NCBI GenBank assembly: GCA_030622775.1
Contig: JAUXFS010000083.1
Location: forward strand, 1 to 7,252
Source: Rhodospirillales bacterium
Lineage (GTDB): Bacteria > Pseudomonadota > Alphaproteobacteria > Rhodospirillales > Defluviicoccaceae
DNA: 7,252 nt
Direction: 5' to 3'
The position numbers were made by a program, and so were the translations under genes. Positions 1 through 5,693 of this stretch are shown here, piece by piece. Under the pieces are notes generated by a model. The model was not told the DNA's origin, did no database searches, and saw nothing but the letters and a program-made list of their open reading frames with translations. The first letter of the stretch is position 1; the number at the start of each line of letters is the position of its first letter.

Positions 1-503
1 ACCGAGAAGGCATACATGGCCTCGCGCATGGGGGTTTCGTCGATGAGCACCTCGATGGTGGCGTCCGGCTCGCGCGGCGAGGCGGCGATGATCCGCATCA
101 CCCGGTTGCCGGTCTGCGCCAAGGCCGCCAACGCCTCGCCGATCCACCGGACGAACATGCCCTGTCGCAAATCGAAGGTAACATCGACCGCCGGCGGCAT
201 ATCCTTGCTCAGCATCAGCATCCGCCGATCCGGCTTCTTGAGCACGATGCCGTAGGCGCCGGCGTGGAGCAGCAGGTCCATCTCCAGTCCCTTGCCGAGG
301 GCGTTGTCGGGGGTCGCCTCCACCGCCAGGATCGCCAGATGGGCCTTGGCGATCTGGTCCTCGAGATAGGCCTTGCGGAACCGGGAAATCGACGGCACGT
401 AGATCAGGATTTCGGCAAGCATGACGAAACTCACCGTCAGCGCCAGAAGCCGCACCGAAAGGCCCATGGTCAGGCCCGACCGTTTGAACCGACTGTCGAT
501 CAT
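1..503 (-). CDS. Probable sensor histidine kinase, N-terminal part (gene runs off left edge)
   Basis: The reverse strand is open from an ATG at 503 to the window edge, giving 167 residues without a stop. Residues 1-10 are polar and basic. A hydrophobic segment at about 14-36 (ending LAEILIYVPS) is a membrane anchor, and the following PSISRFRKAYLEDQ looks like the start of an extracytoplasmic sensing region. That region contains LEMDLLLHAGAYG (73-85) and ends near IDETPMREAMYAFS (154-167). I recognise this arrangement from alphaproteobacterial two-component sensor kinases, in which a second membrane segment, HAMP, HisKA and ATPase domains follow. None of those lies in the window, so kinase activity is inferred only. 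The start could also be Met13. No clear Shine-Dalgarno is visible. It follows the flavoprotein gene on the same strand after 47 bp, so it may be cotranscribed. Alternative: another membrane-anchored signalling protein with the same sensor. Confidence 0.62.
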   Translation of the reverse strand, partial: MIDSRFKRSGLTMGLSVRLLALTVSFVMLAEILIYVPSISRFRKAYLEDQIAKAHLAILAVEATPDNALGKGLEMDLLLHAGAYGIVLKKPDRRMLMLSKDMPPAVDVTFDLRQGMFVRWIGEALAALAQTGNRVMRIIAASPREPDATIEVLIDETPMREAMYAFS

Positions 504-528
504 CGGCGAATTATCGCACAGAAACCGC

Positions 529-543
529 CCGGCGTGTCGCCGG
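529..543 (-). terminator. GC-rich hairpin between flavoprotein and kinase genes, possible weak terminator
   Basis: A perfect 6-bp inverted repeat CCGGCG / CGCCGG with a 3-nt loop starts 7 bp beyond the flavoprotein stop codon. Read on the minus strand, the stem is followed by GCGG and then the short run TTTCT. The weak T-tract makes this at best an attenuator or partial terminator separating the flavoprotein gene from the kinase gene. Confidence 0.35.
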
Positions 544-550
544 ACGTGAG

Positions 551-1984
551 TCAACCGAACCTTGCGAGAAAACGGACGATCTTTCGGGTCCGGTCACTGA
601 ACAGCGACGGTGTGTAGAAGCTGCCGGCGGCGCGCTTGTTGATCTCGCCGAGGGTGGGATAGGGGGCGATCATCGTCGCCAGCGCGCCGATTTTGATCCG
701 TTGGCTCATCGCCAGCACCCAGGTCTGGATCAATTCCCCGGCGGCGGCGCCAACGATCCCGGCGCCAAGAATGTGCCCCTTGGGCGTTATCACCACCTTG
801 ACCAGACCCTCGGTCAGCCGCTCGGCCTGAGCGCGGTCGTTCTCGTGGTAAGGCCAGCGCAGGACCTTGATTTCCCTGTGCTTGCTCTTGGCCTGTTCCT
901 CGATCAGCCCCACCTGGGCCAGCTCGGGCGCCGTGTAGGTGACCCAAGGAACGCACCGGGTGTCCTCCTTGGCCGGAACGCGAAACAGCGCGTTCTTGAT
1001 GACGATCCCGGCGTGATAGCCGGCCATGTGGGTGAACTGATAGCCGCCGGCCACGTCGCCGATGGCGAAAACCCGACGGTTGGTCGTCCGCAGGCGGCTA
1101 TCCACTTGAACGCCCTTGGGCGTGTAGACGACTCCGGCCTTTTCCAGGTCGAGACCGTCGACGTTGGGTCTGCGGCCGGCGGCGACGAGCAGGTGGGAAC
1201 CCTCGATTCGATCTTCCTGGCCGTTTTCGGCGACGACGATCGAAACGCCGGCCGCGGTTGGAGCGACCCCGACGACCTTGACGCCCTCACGGAGATCGAC
1301 GCCTTCCGTCTTCAAACGGGTTCGCACCACGTCGACGAGTTCCGGATCGTCCTTGGGCAGGATCGCGAACATCTCCAGCACCGTGACCCTGGAACCCAGT
1401 TGACGGTGGGCCTGGGCCATTTCGATGCCGATCGGCCCGCCGCCGACGACGATCAGGTGCTCGGGGACGGCGTCGAGATCGAAGACCGTCTCGTTGGTCA
1501 GAAACGCAACCTCCGACAGCCCCGGGATCGGCGGCACGAACGGCGACGAACCGGTGGCGACGACAAACCGACGGGCGTTGACGCGGATATCGCCGGCCTC
1601 GACCTGACCAGCCCCGGTGAAGCGGGCATGCCCGTTGATCACGGTCGCGCCGAAACCTTCGAACCGCTCCACCGAATCGTTGGGAGCGATGGCGGCGATC
1701 ACCCCGTGAACGTGGTCGTGAACCCGCCTGCCGTCGATCCGGGGCGCGCCCACATCGATACCGAAACGCCCGGCGTGGCGGGCGGCTTCGGCGACATGCC
1801 CCGCCGCCAGCAACGCCTTCGACGGCACGCAGCCGTAGTTCAGGCAGTCGCCCCCCATCTTTCCCCGTTCGATGAGCACGGTGGACGCGCCCATCTGCGA
1901 GGCGCCGGCGACCACCGAAAGTCCCCCCGAGCCGGCGCCGATCACGCAGATGTCAACGTCGAGCACCCTGGTCGCGCTTTTCAT
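551..1984 (-). CDS. FAD-dependent pyridine nucleotide-disulfide oxidoreductase, MerA/lipoamide-dehydrogenase-like
   Basis: This is a 477-residue class I flavoprotein disulfide reductase, presumably cytosolic or membrane-associated. Visible motifs: FAD-binding GAGSGG (16-21); redox-active CLNYGC (47-52, CX4C) inside a GGDCLNYGCVPSKA motif; NAD(P)-binding GGGPIG (181-186) with Glu204 at the end of the next strand, which favours NADH; second FAD motif AIGDVAG (307-313); and a dimerisation domain from about 340. Near the C-terminus, PYPTLGE (441-447) has Tyr442 where lipoamide dehydrogenases have the catalytic His. MerA also has PY at this place. However, the protein ends RFLARFG without the C-terminal Cys pair of MerA and has no N-terminal HMA domain, so a true mercuric reductase is unlikely. 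The ATG at 1984 overlaps the stop of the TVP38 gene (ATGA), with GGAAGG just upstream (1987-1992). Family is certain; substrate is unknown. Confidence 0.93.
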   Translation of the reverse strand: MKSATRVLDVDICVIGAGSGGLSVVAGASQMGASTVLIERGKMGGDCLNYGCVPSKALLAAGHVAEAARHAGRFGIDVGAPRIDGRRVHDHVHGVIAAIAPNDSVERFEGFGATVINGHARFTGAGQVEAGDIRVNARRFVVATGSSPFVPPIPGLSEVAFLTNETVFDLDAVPEHLIVVGGGPIGIEMAQAHRQLGSRVTVLEMFAILPKDDPELVDVVRTRLKTEGVDLREGVKVVGVAPTAAGVSIVVAENGQEDRIEGSHLLVAAGRRPNVDGLDLEKAGVVYTPKGVQVDSRLRTTNRRVFAIGDVAGGYQFTHMAGYHAGIVIKNALFRVPAKEDTRCVPWVTYTAPELAQVGLIEEQAKSKHREIKVLRWPYHENDRAQAERLTEGLVKVVITPKGHILGAGIVGAAAGELIQTWVLAMSQRIKIGALATMIAPYPTLGEINKRAAGSFYTPSLFSDRTRKIVRFLARFG

Positions 1985-2739
1985 GGCCTTCCGCGCTTCA
2001 GACGTTTGTAGAGAATTGGAACCACCGAGAGCACGGCCAGACCAACGATCGGGGCGAGAATTTCTGGCTCGAAGATGATCCCGAGATCCGGCGTTTCGCC
2101 GGCATCGAACACGGCGCCGAGGCCGTTGCCGACCAGGCAGTAGACGAAGCTCCCCGGAATGATGCCGAAAAAGGTGCCGATGACGAACGTCCTGAGCGGC
2201 ACCCCCAGGAACGCCGGCACCAGGTTGACCAGCCAGAAAGGAAACAACGGCACCAGGCGCAGCACCAAAAGGTAACTGAGCGCGTTCTCGCGAAACCCGT
2301 CCTCCATCCGGCGCATCGCCGGACCGGCCTTGCTGCGCAGCATGTCGCCGAGCGCGTACCGGGCGGCGAGAAAGATCGCCGAGGCGCCGAGGGTCGCGGC
2401 GGCGACAACGTAGATCGCGGCGGACGCGGCACCGAACAGGAACCCGCCGCCGATCGTCATCCACACCGCACCGGGAAGGGAAAACGCCACCACCAGAACA
2501 TAGATGGAGACAAAGGTCAGCGCGGCCAGAACGTAATTCTCTTGCTGCCACGCCAGAAGCGCCTGACGGTGTTCGCGCAACGCCTCGAACGAGAGATACT
2601 CGTTCCAACCGAAAGCAAAAAACGCGACGAACCCGCCCGCGATGACGACAAGCGGCAACAAACGCCAGGGCGAAAATTTCTTGCCGTTCTCCCGGTTCTC
2701 GTCCGCGTCTGCTCCGCGCAAGGCCGGCACTCCTTCCAT
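1981..2739 (-). CDS. TVP38/TMEM64 family (SNARE-associated/DedA-superfamily) membrane protein
   Basis: This is a 252-residue inner-membrane protein. A charged N-terminus (1-25) precedes a first membrane segment (27-44). The SNARE_assoc-type core runs from about 75 to 210. It includes LPGAVWMTIGGGFLFG (88-103), a hydrophobic stretch (107-126), RLVPLFPFWLVNLVPAFLG (161-179, with the typical Arg and Pro residues) and GTFFGIIPGSFVYCLVGNG (188-206). A last helix at about 227-244 is followed by the basic tail KRLKRGRP. DedA-superfamily members are linked to lipid scrambling or flippase-like roles, but the function of bacterial TVP38 proteins is mostly unsettled. I chose the ATG at 2739 because AAGGGG lies 9 nt upstream (2749-2754). 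A GTG at 2811 would add 24 poorly typical residues. The stop overlaps the flavoprotein start by 4 bp, so the two are probably co-translated and work together. Substrate unknown. Confidence 0.9.
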   Translation of the reverse strand: MEGVPALRGADADENRENGKKFSPWRLLPLVVIAGGFVAFFAFGWNEYLSFEALREHRQALLAWQQENYVLAALTFVSIYVLVVAFSLPGAVWMTIGGGFLFGAASAAIYVVAAATLGASAIFLAARYALGDMLRSKAGPAMRRMEDGFRENALSYLLVLRLVPLFPFWLVNLVPAFLGVPLRTFVIGTFFGIIPGSFVYCLVGNGLGAVFDAGETPDLGIIFEPEILAPIVGLAVLSVVPILYKRLKRGRP

Positions 2740-2748
2740 CCCGCCAAA

Positions 2749-2754
2749 CCCCTT
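2749..2754 (-). promoter_or_regulatory. Ribosome binding site deciding the TVP38 start
   Basis: On the minus strand AAGGGG stands 9 nt before the ATG at 2739. This favours that start over the GTG at 2811, which has no comparable purine-rich site. Confidence 0.5.
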
Positions 2755-2816
2755 ATATCTGAACGCACAAGCCAGCCATATACGCAAACGGCAGAAGCGC
2801 CAGCCACTCACAATTC

Positions 2817-2899
2817 GTCACCTTTGCGTGACCTCTCTCCCTGGGAGTAGGCCGTCCGGTCCTCCCGTGCACGGGGCGGGACGACTCCGATGAAAGTCG
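2817..2899. other. Cluster of four stem-loops in the divergent intergenic region, function unknown
   Basis: Four inverted repeats follow each other: GTCAC/GTGAC (2817-2832, 6-nt loop); CTCCC T GGGAG (2837-2847); a long hairpin at 2859-2882 built on CCCG TGCA CGGG with an outer GTCCT/GGGAC arm and a 2-nt bulge; and GACT/AGTC (2883-2898). The segment lies upstream of the rpmH promoter and outside both flanking coding regions. No T-tract follows on either strand, so these are not ordinary terminators. They could belong to a long 5' leader of the TVP38 operon, to a small RNA on either strand, or be operators. I recognise no known RNA family. Confidence 0.4.
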
Positions 2900-2918
2900 A
2901 AACCTTCCACCGCCATCG

Positions 2919-2947
2919 TTGACTTCCATGGATCAAGTTCGTATACA
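2919..2947 (+). promoter_or_regulatory. Sigma-70-type promoter of the rpmH operon
   Basis: The -35 hexamer TTGACT (2919-2924) and the -10 hexamer TATACA (2942-2947) are separated by exactly 17 nt. Each differs from consensus by one or two bases. Transcription should start near 2953-2955, giving a leader of about 22-24 nt before the rpmH GTG. This is the strongest promoter-like signal in the window and fits the high expression expected of a ribosomal protein gene. Confidence 0.82.
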
Positions 2948-2965
2948 CCGAGCCCATTCTGCGTC

Positions 2966-2969
2966 GGAG
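2966..2969 (+). promoter_or_regulatory. rpmH ribosome binding site
   Basis: GGAG lies 7 nt before the GTG at 2977. An in-frame TAA at 2971-2973 sits two codons upstream of that GTG, so no upstream start is possible and this site fixes the rpmH start. Confidence 0.8.
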
Positions 2970-2976
2970 TTAACCC

Positions 2977-3111
2977 GTGAAACGTACTTTCCAACCGAGC
3001 AAGATCGTCCGCGCGCGGCGTCACGGTTTCCGCCAGCGCATGGCCACCGTCGGCGGGCGGCGAATTCTCGCCAATCGGCGCAGAAAGGGGCGCAAGCGCC
3101 TCTCTGCCTGA
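2977..3111 (+). CDS. rpmH: 50S ribosomal protein L34
   Basis: This is a 44-residue, very basic protein beginning MKRTFQPSKIVRARRHGFRQ and ending RRRKGRKRLSA, the usual length and layout of L34. The conserved features are the N-terminal KRTFQPS, the central RHGFRQRMAT (15-24), the GRRILANRRRKGRKRL tail and abundant Arg/Lys that contact 23S rRNA. The start is GTG rather than ATG; an in-frame TAA two codons upstream excludes any longer form, and a GGAG site sits 7 nt before it. It is the first gene after a strong promoter and lies 7 bp before rnpA, the arrangement conserved across most bacteria. The gene is short enough to be missed by length-filtered gene finding. Confidence 0.97.
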   Translation: MKRTFQPSKIVRARRHGFRQRMATVGGRRILANRRRKGRKRLSA

Positions 3112-3118
3112 GCTGTTC

Positions 3119-3535
3119 GTGGCAGCCGCCGTCCCGCGTCTCAAGCGTCGATCGGAGTATCTGCGGATCGCCCGCAACGGACGAAAGTGGGCCATGCCGG
3201 GGCTGGTGCTACAGGTCGGGCGCGGTGACGTGCGAGATGACGCGACCGATCAGGCCGCGGCCATGCGCGTCGGCTTCACCGCCAGCCGAAAGGTCGGCAA
3301 CGCGGTGGCGCGCAACCGTGTTCGCCGCCGGCTTCGGGCGGCTGCGGAGGAGATCTTGCCCGTGCACGCAAAGCCTGGGCGTGACTATGTAATCATCGGC
3401 CGGGCCGCGACCTTGCGGCGGCCGTTTCACGCCTTGTTGGGCGACCTGGAGAACGCATTGAAACGCGTCGGCGCTTATCGCAACCGGCCAAAACCGGATG
3501 ACGGCGCCGGCGGGAGAGAGGCGGCTGAATCATGA
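3119..3535 (+). CDS. rnpA: Ribonuclease P protein component
   Basis: This is the 138-residue basic protein subunit of RNase P, which with the RNA subunit matures the 5' ends of tRNAs. Visible family features: the N-terminal VPRLKRRSEYLRIA (5-18) that forms part of the pre-tRNA leader cleft; RVGFTASRKVGNAVARNRVRRRLR (50-73) containing the RNR signature at 65-67; and RDYVIIGR (88-95). The C-terminal tail after about 120 is long and Pro/Gly-rich compared with the E. coli protein of about 119 residues. The start is a GTG 7 bp after the rpmH stop with no clear Shine-Dalgarno, so translation is probably coupled to rpmH. Its stop overlaps the yidD ATG. Confidence 0.96.
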   Translation: MAAAVPRLKRRSEYLRIARNGRKWAMPGLVLQVGRGDVRDDATDQAAAMRVGFTASRKVGNAVARNRVRRRLRAAAEEILPVHAKPGRDYVIIGRAATLRRPFHALLGDLENALKRVGAYRNRPKPDDGAGGREAAES

Positions 3536-3807
3536 ACCCGGCAAGCGGCTTGGTCCGTGCTGTCATCCTCGGCTATCAGTACCTCATATCTCCCATTCTT
3601 CCGGGTTCTTGCCGCTACTGGCCGAGTTGCTCCGAGTATGCGCTCGAAGCGGTCGGGCGTTTCGGCGCGATCAAAGGTGGATGGTTGGGGTTGAAACGTA
3701 TCCTTCGCTGCCGTCCGTGGGGCGGATCCGGCTATGACCCGGTACCGGGAAAGGCAACCGGATGCGAGCGCCTCGACCACCACGGCGATTGTCATCCGAT
3801 CACTTGA
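3532..3807 (+). CDS. yidD: Membrane protein insertion efficiency factor YidD
   Basis: This is a 91-residue member of the YidD (UPF0161) family, a small membrane-associated protein thought to assist YidC in inserting membrane proteins. The hallmark run is complete: YQYLISPILPGSCRYWPSCS (15-34), then AIKGGWLGLKRILRC (46-60) and PWGGSGYDPVP (62-72). The three conserved cysteines are at 27, 33 and 60. The N-terminal stretch 5-20 is amphipathic or hydrophobic. Its ATG overlaps the rnpA stop as ATGA, and purine-rich GGGAGAGAGG stands about 10 nt upstream. After the family core, the tail GCERLDHHGDCHPIT adds two Cys and three His, which is not a usual conserved feature. Position between rnpA and yidC is the standard one. 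Confidence 0.95.
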   Translation: MNPASGLVRAVILGYQYLISPILPGSCRYWPSCSEYALEAVGRFGAIKGGWLGLKRILRCRPWGGSGYDPVPGKATGCERLDHHGDCHPIT

Positions 3808-3818
3808 ACCAAGCGTTT

Positions 3819-3838
3819 ATACCAACGAGCATTGATAT
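3819..3838. repeat. 20-nt imperfect palindrome in the yidD-yidC gap
   Basis: The sequence ATACCAACGAGCATTGATAT is a dyad in which seven of nine flanking pairs match; both mismatches are C against A. It lies 12 bp after yidD and 37 bp before the yidC ATG in an AT-richer patch. It could be an operator, a weak mRNA stem or one copy of a dispersed intergenic repeat. I see no matching -35/-10 pair around it. Confidence 0.35.
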
Positions 3839-3874
3839 TAGACGGGATCTCTTCGAGACAGGGCACGATTGGCG

Positions 3875-5638
3875 ATGGACAACAAGAATCTGATTCTGGC
3901 GATCGTGCTCTCCGTCGCCATTATGTTCGGCTTCAACTACGCTTACGAATTTTTCTACCCGCCGCCGCCGGAGGCGCCGCAGTCGCTACAACAACAAGCG
4001 GCCCCCGGGACCGCGCCGCCGGCGCCCGACCGGGCTGAAGTTCCACCAGCGCCGGTGCGGCCGGCCACACGTGGCGCACCGCCCCCTTCCAGCGCATTGA
4101 CCGGCGAGAACCGGGCCAAGGCGTTGGCCGAGACTCCCAGGATCCGCATCAACACACAGAGCCTGCATGGTTCGATCTCACTGGTCGGTAGCCGTCTCGA
4201 CGATCTGACTTTGGCGGATTTCCGCGAAACCCTGGATCCGGAGAGCCCGGAAATCGTGCTGTTCTCGCCTCGGGGCGCGCCGGGTGCGTACTTTACCGAG
4301 TTCGGCTGGGTCGCGACCGACGGGGAGGTCGAAGTCCCGGGTCCCGACACCCTGTGGACCGCCGACCGGAAGACCCTGACCCCGCAGAATCCAGTCACGC
4401 TGAGTTGGGACAATGGTGCCGGACTGATCTTCAAGCGCACCATTGCGGTCGACGAGTTCTACATGTTCACGGTGACTCAGCGGGTGGAGAATACCGGCGC
4501 GACGCCGGTCGCCCTTTCGCCCTATGGGCTCGTTTCCCGTCATGGGACGCCGGTGGTGAGCGGTTTCTATATTCTCCACGAGGGCCCCCTCGGGGTTTTC
4601 GACGGGACCTTGAAGGAAGTGGATTACGACGACCTTGAGGAAGAAGGTGTAATTCAGCAGAAGAGCACCGGCGGCTGGATCGGTATCACCGACAAGTACT
4701 GGCTCGCCGCGTTGGTGCCCGATCAGAGTGAGACGGCTAATTTCCGCTTCGTCGGCCAGAGAAACAATAACACCAACATCTACCAAGTGGACTTCGTCGG
4801 CGGCGAGATGACGGTCGCACCCGGCCAGAGCGTCGCCGTGGAAAAACGCCTATTCGCCGGCGCCAAGGAAGTCCGGCTTCTGGATCTCTACGAGGAAAAG
4901 TACGGGATCTCCCGTTTCGATCTGGCGATCGATTTCGGCTGGTTCTATTTCCTGACCAAGCCGCTGTTCTATTTTCTGCTCTATATCTATGACTACGTCG
5001 GCAACCTCGGGGTCGCGATCCTGTTGCTCACGGTGGTCATCAAGCTGGCATTCTTCCCGCTCGCCAACAAGTCCTACAAGGCGATGAGCCAGATGCGGAA
5101 GCTGCAGCCGGAGATGTTGAAGCTGCGCGAACGGTTCTCCGACGACAAAACCCGCCTCAATCAGGAGATGATGGGGCTCTACAAACGCGAGAAGGTCAAC
5201 CCGGCATCGGGCTGCCTGCCGATGGTGGTCCAGATCCCGGTGTTCTTCGCCCTCTACAAGGTGCTGTTCGTCACCATCGAGATGCGCCACGCGCCGTTTT
5301 TCGGGTGGATCCAGGATCTGTCGGCGCGCGACCCGACCACGGTGTGGAACCTCTTCGGTCTGATCCCGTGGGATCCGTTCACCGTTATCCCCGACCCCGC
5401 CAACATCGGGCTGTGGCCATTGGCCATGGGCATTACCATGTTCCTGCAGCAGAAGCTGAACCCGCAGCCGCCCGACCCGATGCAGGCGAAGATCTTCATG
5501 TTCCTGCCGATTGTCTTCACGTTCATGCTGGCCCAGTTCCCGGCGGGACTGGTGATCTACTGGACATGGAACAACGTGCTGTCGATCCTCCAGCAAGCGG
5601 TGATCATGCGGCGCGCGGGGGTCAAGCTAGGAGGCTGA
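3875..5638 (+). CDS. yidC: Membrane protein insertase YidC (Oxa1/Alb3 family)
   Basis: This is a 587-residue Gram-negative-type YidC that inserts and folds inner-membrane proteins, alone or with SecYEG. An N-terminal membrane helix (about 5-22, after MDNKNLILA) is followed by a Pro/Ala/Gln-rich periplasmic linker (28-72), a beta-rich periplasmic domain (about 88-340) and the conserved insertase core (about 354-580). The core shows GNLGVAILLLTVVIKLAFFP (376-395), the cytoplasmic coiled hairpin MRKLQPEMLKLRERF...YKREKVNP (407-443), GCLPMVVQIPVFFALYKVLF (446-465), PDPMQAKIFMFLPIVFTFML (533-552) and FPAGLVIYWTWNN (555-567). Lys390 occupies the position of the groove arginine of E. coli YidC (Arg366). 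I chose the ATG at 3875; a TTG two codons upstream is less likely, as alphaproteobacterial YidCs begin near M-DNxNL. AGGG lies 11 nt upstream, a weak site. Confidence 0.97.
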   Translation: MDNKNLILAIVLSVAIMFGFNYAYEFFYPPPPEAPQSLQQQAAPGTAPPAPDRAEVPPAPVRPATRGAPPPSSALTGENRAKALAETPRIRINTQSLHGSISLVGSRLDDLTLADFRETLDPESPEIVLFSPRGAPGAYFTEFGWVATDGEVEVPGPDTLWTADRKTLTPQNPVTLSWDNGAGLIFKRTIAVDEFYMFTVTQRVENTGATPVALSPYGLVSRHGTPVVSGFYILHEGPLGVFDGTLKEVDYDDLEEEGVIQQKSTGGWIGITDKYWLAALVPDQSETANFRFVGQRNNNTNIYQVDFVGGEMTVAPGQSVAVEKRLFAGAKEVRLLDLYEEKYGISRFDLAIDFGWFYFLTKPLFYFLLYIYDYVGNLGVAILLLTVVIKLAFFPLANKSYKAMSQMRKLQPEMLKLRERFSDDKTRLNQEMMGLYKREKVNPASGCLPMVVQIPVFFALYKVLFVTIEMRHAPFFGWIQDLSARDPTTVWNLFGLIPWDPFTVIPDPANIGLWPLAMGITMFLQQKLNPQPPDPMQAKIFMFLPIVFTFMLAQFPAGLVIYWTWNNVLSILQQAVIMRRAGVKLGG

Positions 5639-5680
5639 TCCTCGCGTCTGTAACAATCTGATCCTCGCGTCTGCAACAAT
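5635..5680 (+). repeat. 23-bp tandem direct repeat starting at the yidC stop codon
   Basis: Two adjacent 23-bp copies, 5635-5657 and 5658-5680, each begin CTGATCCTCGCGTCTG and end AACAAT. They differ at one base only (T5651 against C5674). The first copy includes the yidC TGA (5636-5638), so the duplication begins in the last base of the final yidC codon and fills most of the 55-bp yidC-engB gap. Confidence 0.9.
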
Positions 5681-5693
5681 ACGGAAACGGGCA

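Noticed and set aside
551..1984. Mercuric reductase (merA)
   Set aside because: It lacks the C-terminal Cys pair and the N-terminal HMA domain, and there are no mer genes nearby.
701..2011. Long plus-strand open frame (436 codons) opposite the flavoprotein gene
   Set aside because: It is antisense to a gene with complete motifs, shows no recognisable domain, and its composition is that of a GC-rich shadow frame.
551..2608. One 685-residue reading frame seeming to fuse an extra N-terminal domain to the flavoprotein
   Set aside because: The first roughly 208 residues are Arg-rich out-of-frame translation of the TVP38 gene. The flavoprotein has its own ATG at 1984 with a ribosome binding site, and the two genes are in different frames.
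2837..2899. yybP-ykoY (manganese) riboswitch, because of GGGAGTAG at 2843-2850
   Set aside because: Only this short loop-like string matches. The closing P1 helix and 3' core do not fit, and the downstream gene would be rpmH, which is not a target of that class.
2740..2976. Chromosomal origin near rpmH, as in some bacteria
   Set aside because: I find no DnaA boxes of the TTATCCACA type and no dnaA or dnaN in the window; the region is also short.
4850..5596. Minus-strand open frame (248 codons) opposite yidC
   Set aside because: It is a His/Arg/Glu-rich shadow of the YidC insertase core with no domain signature.
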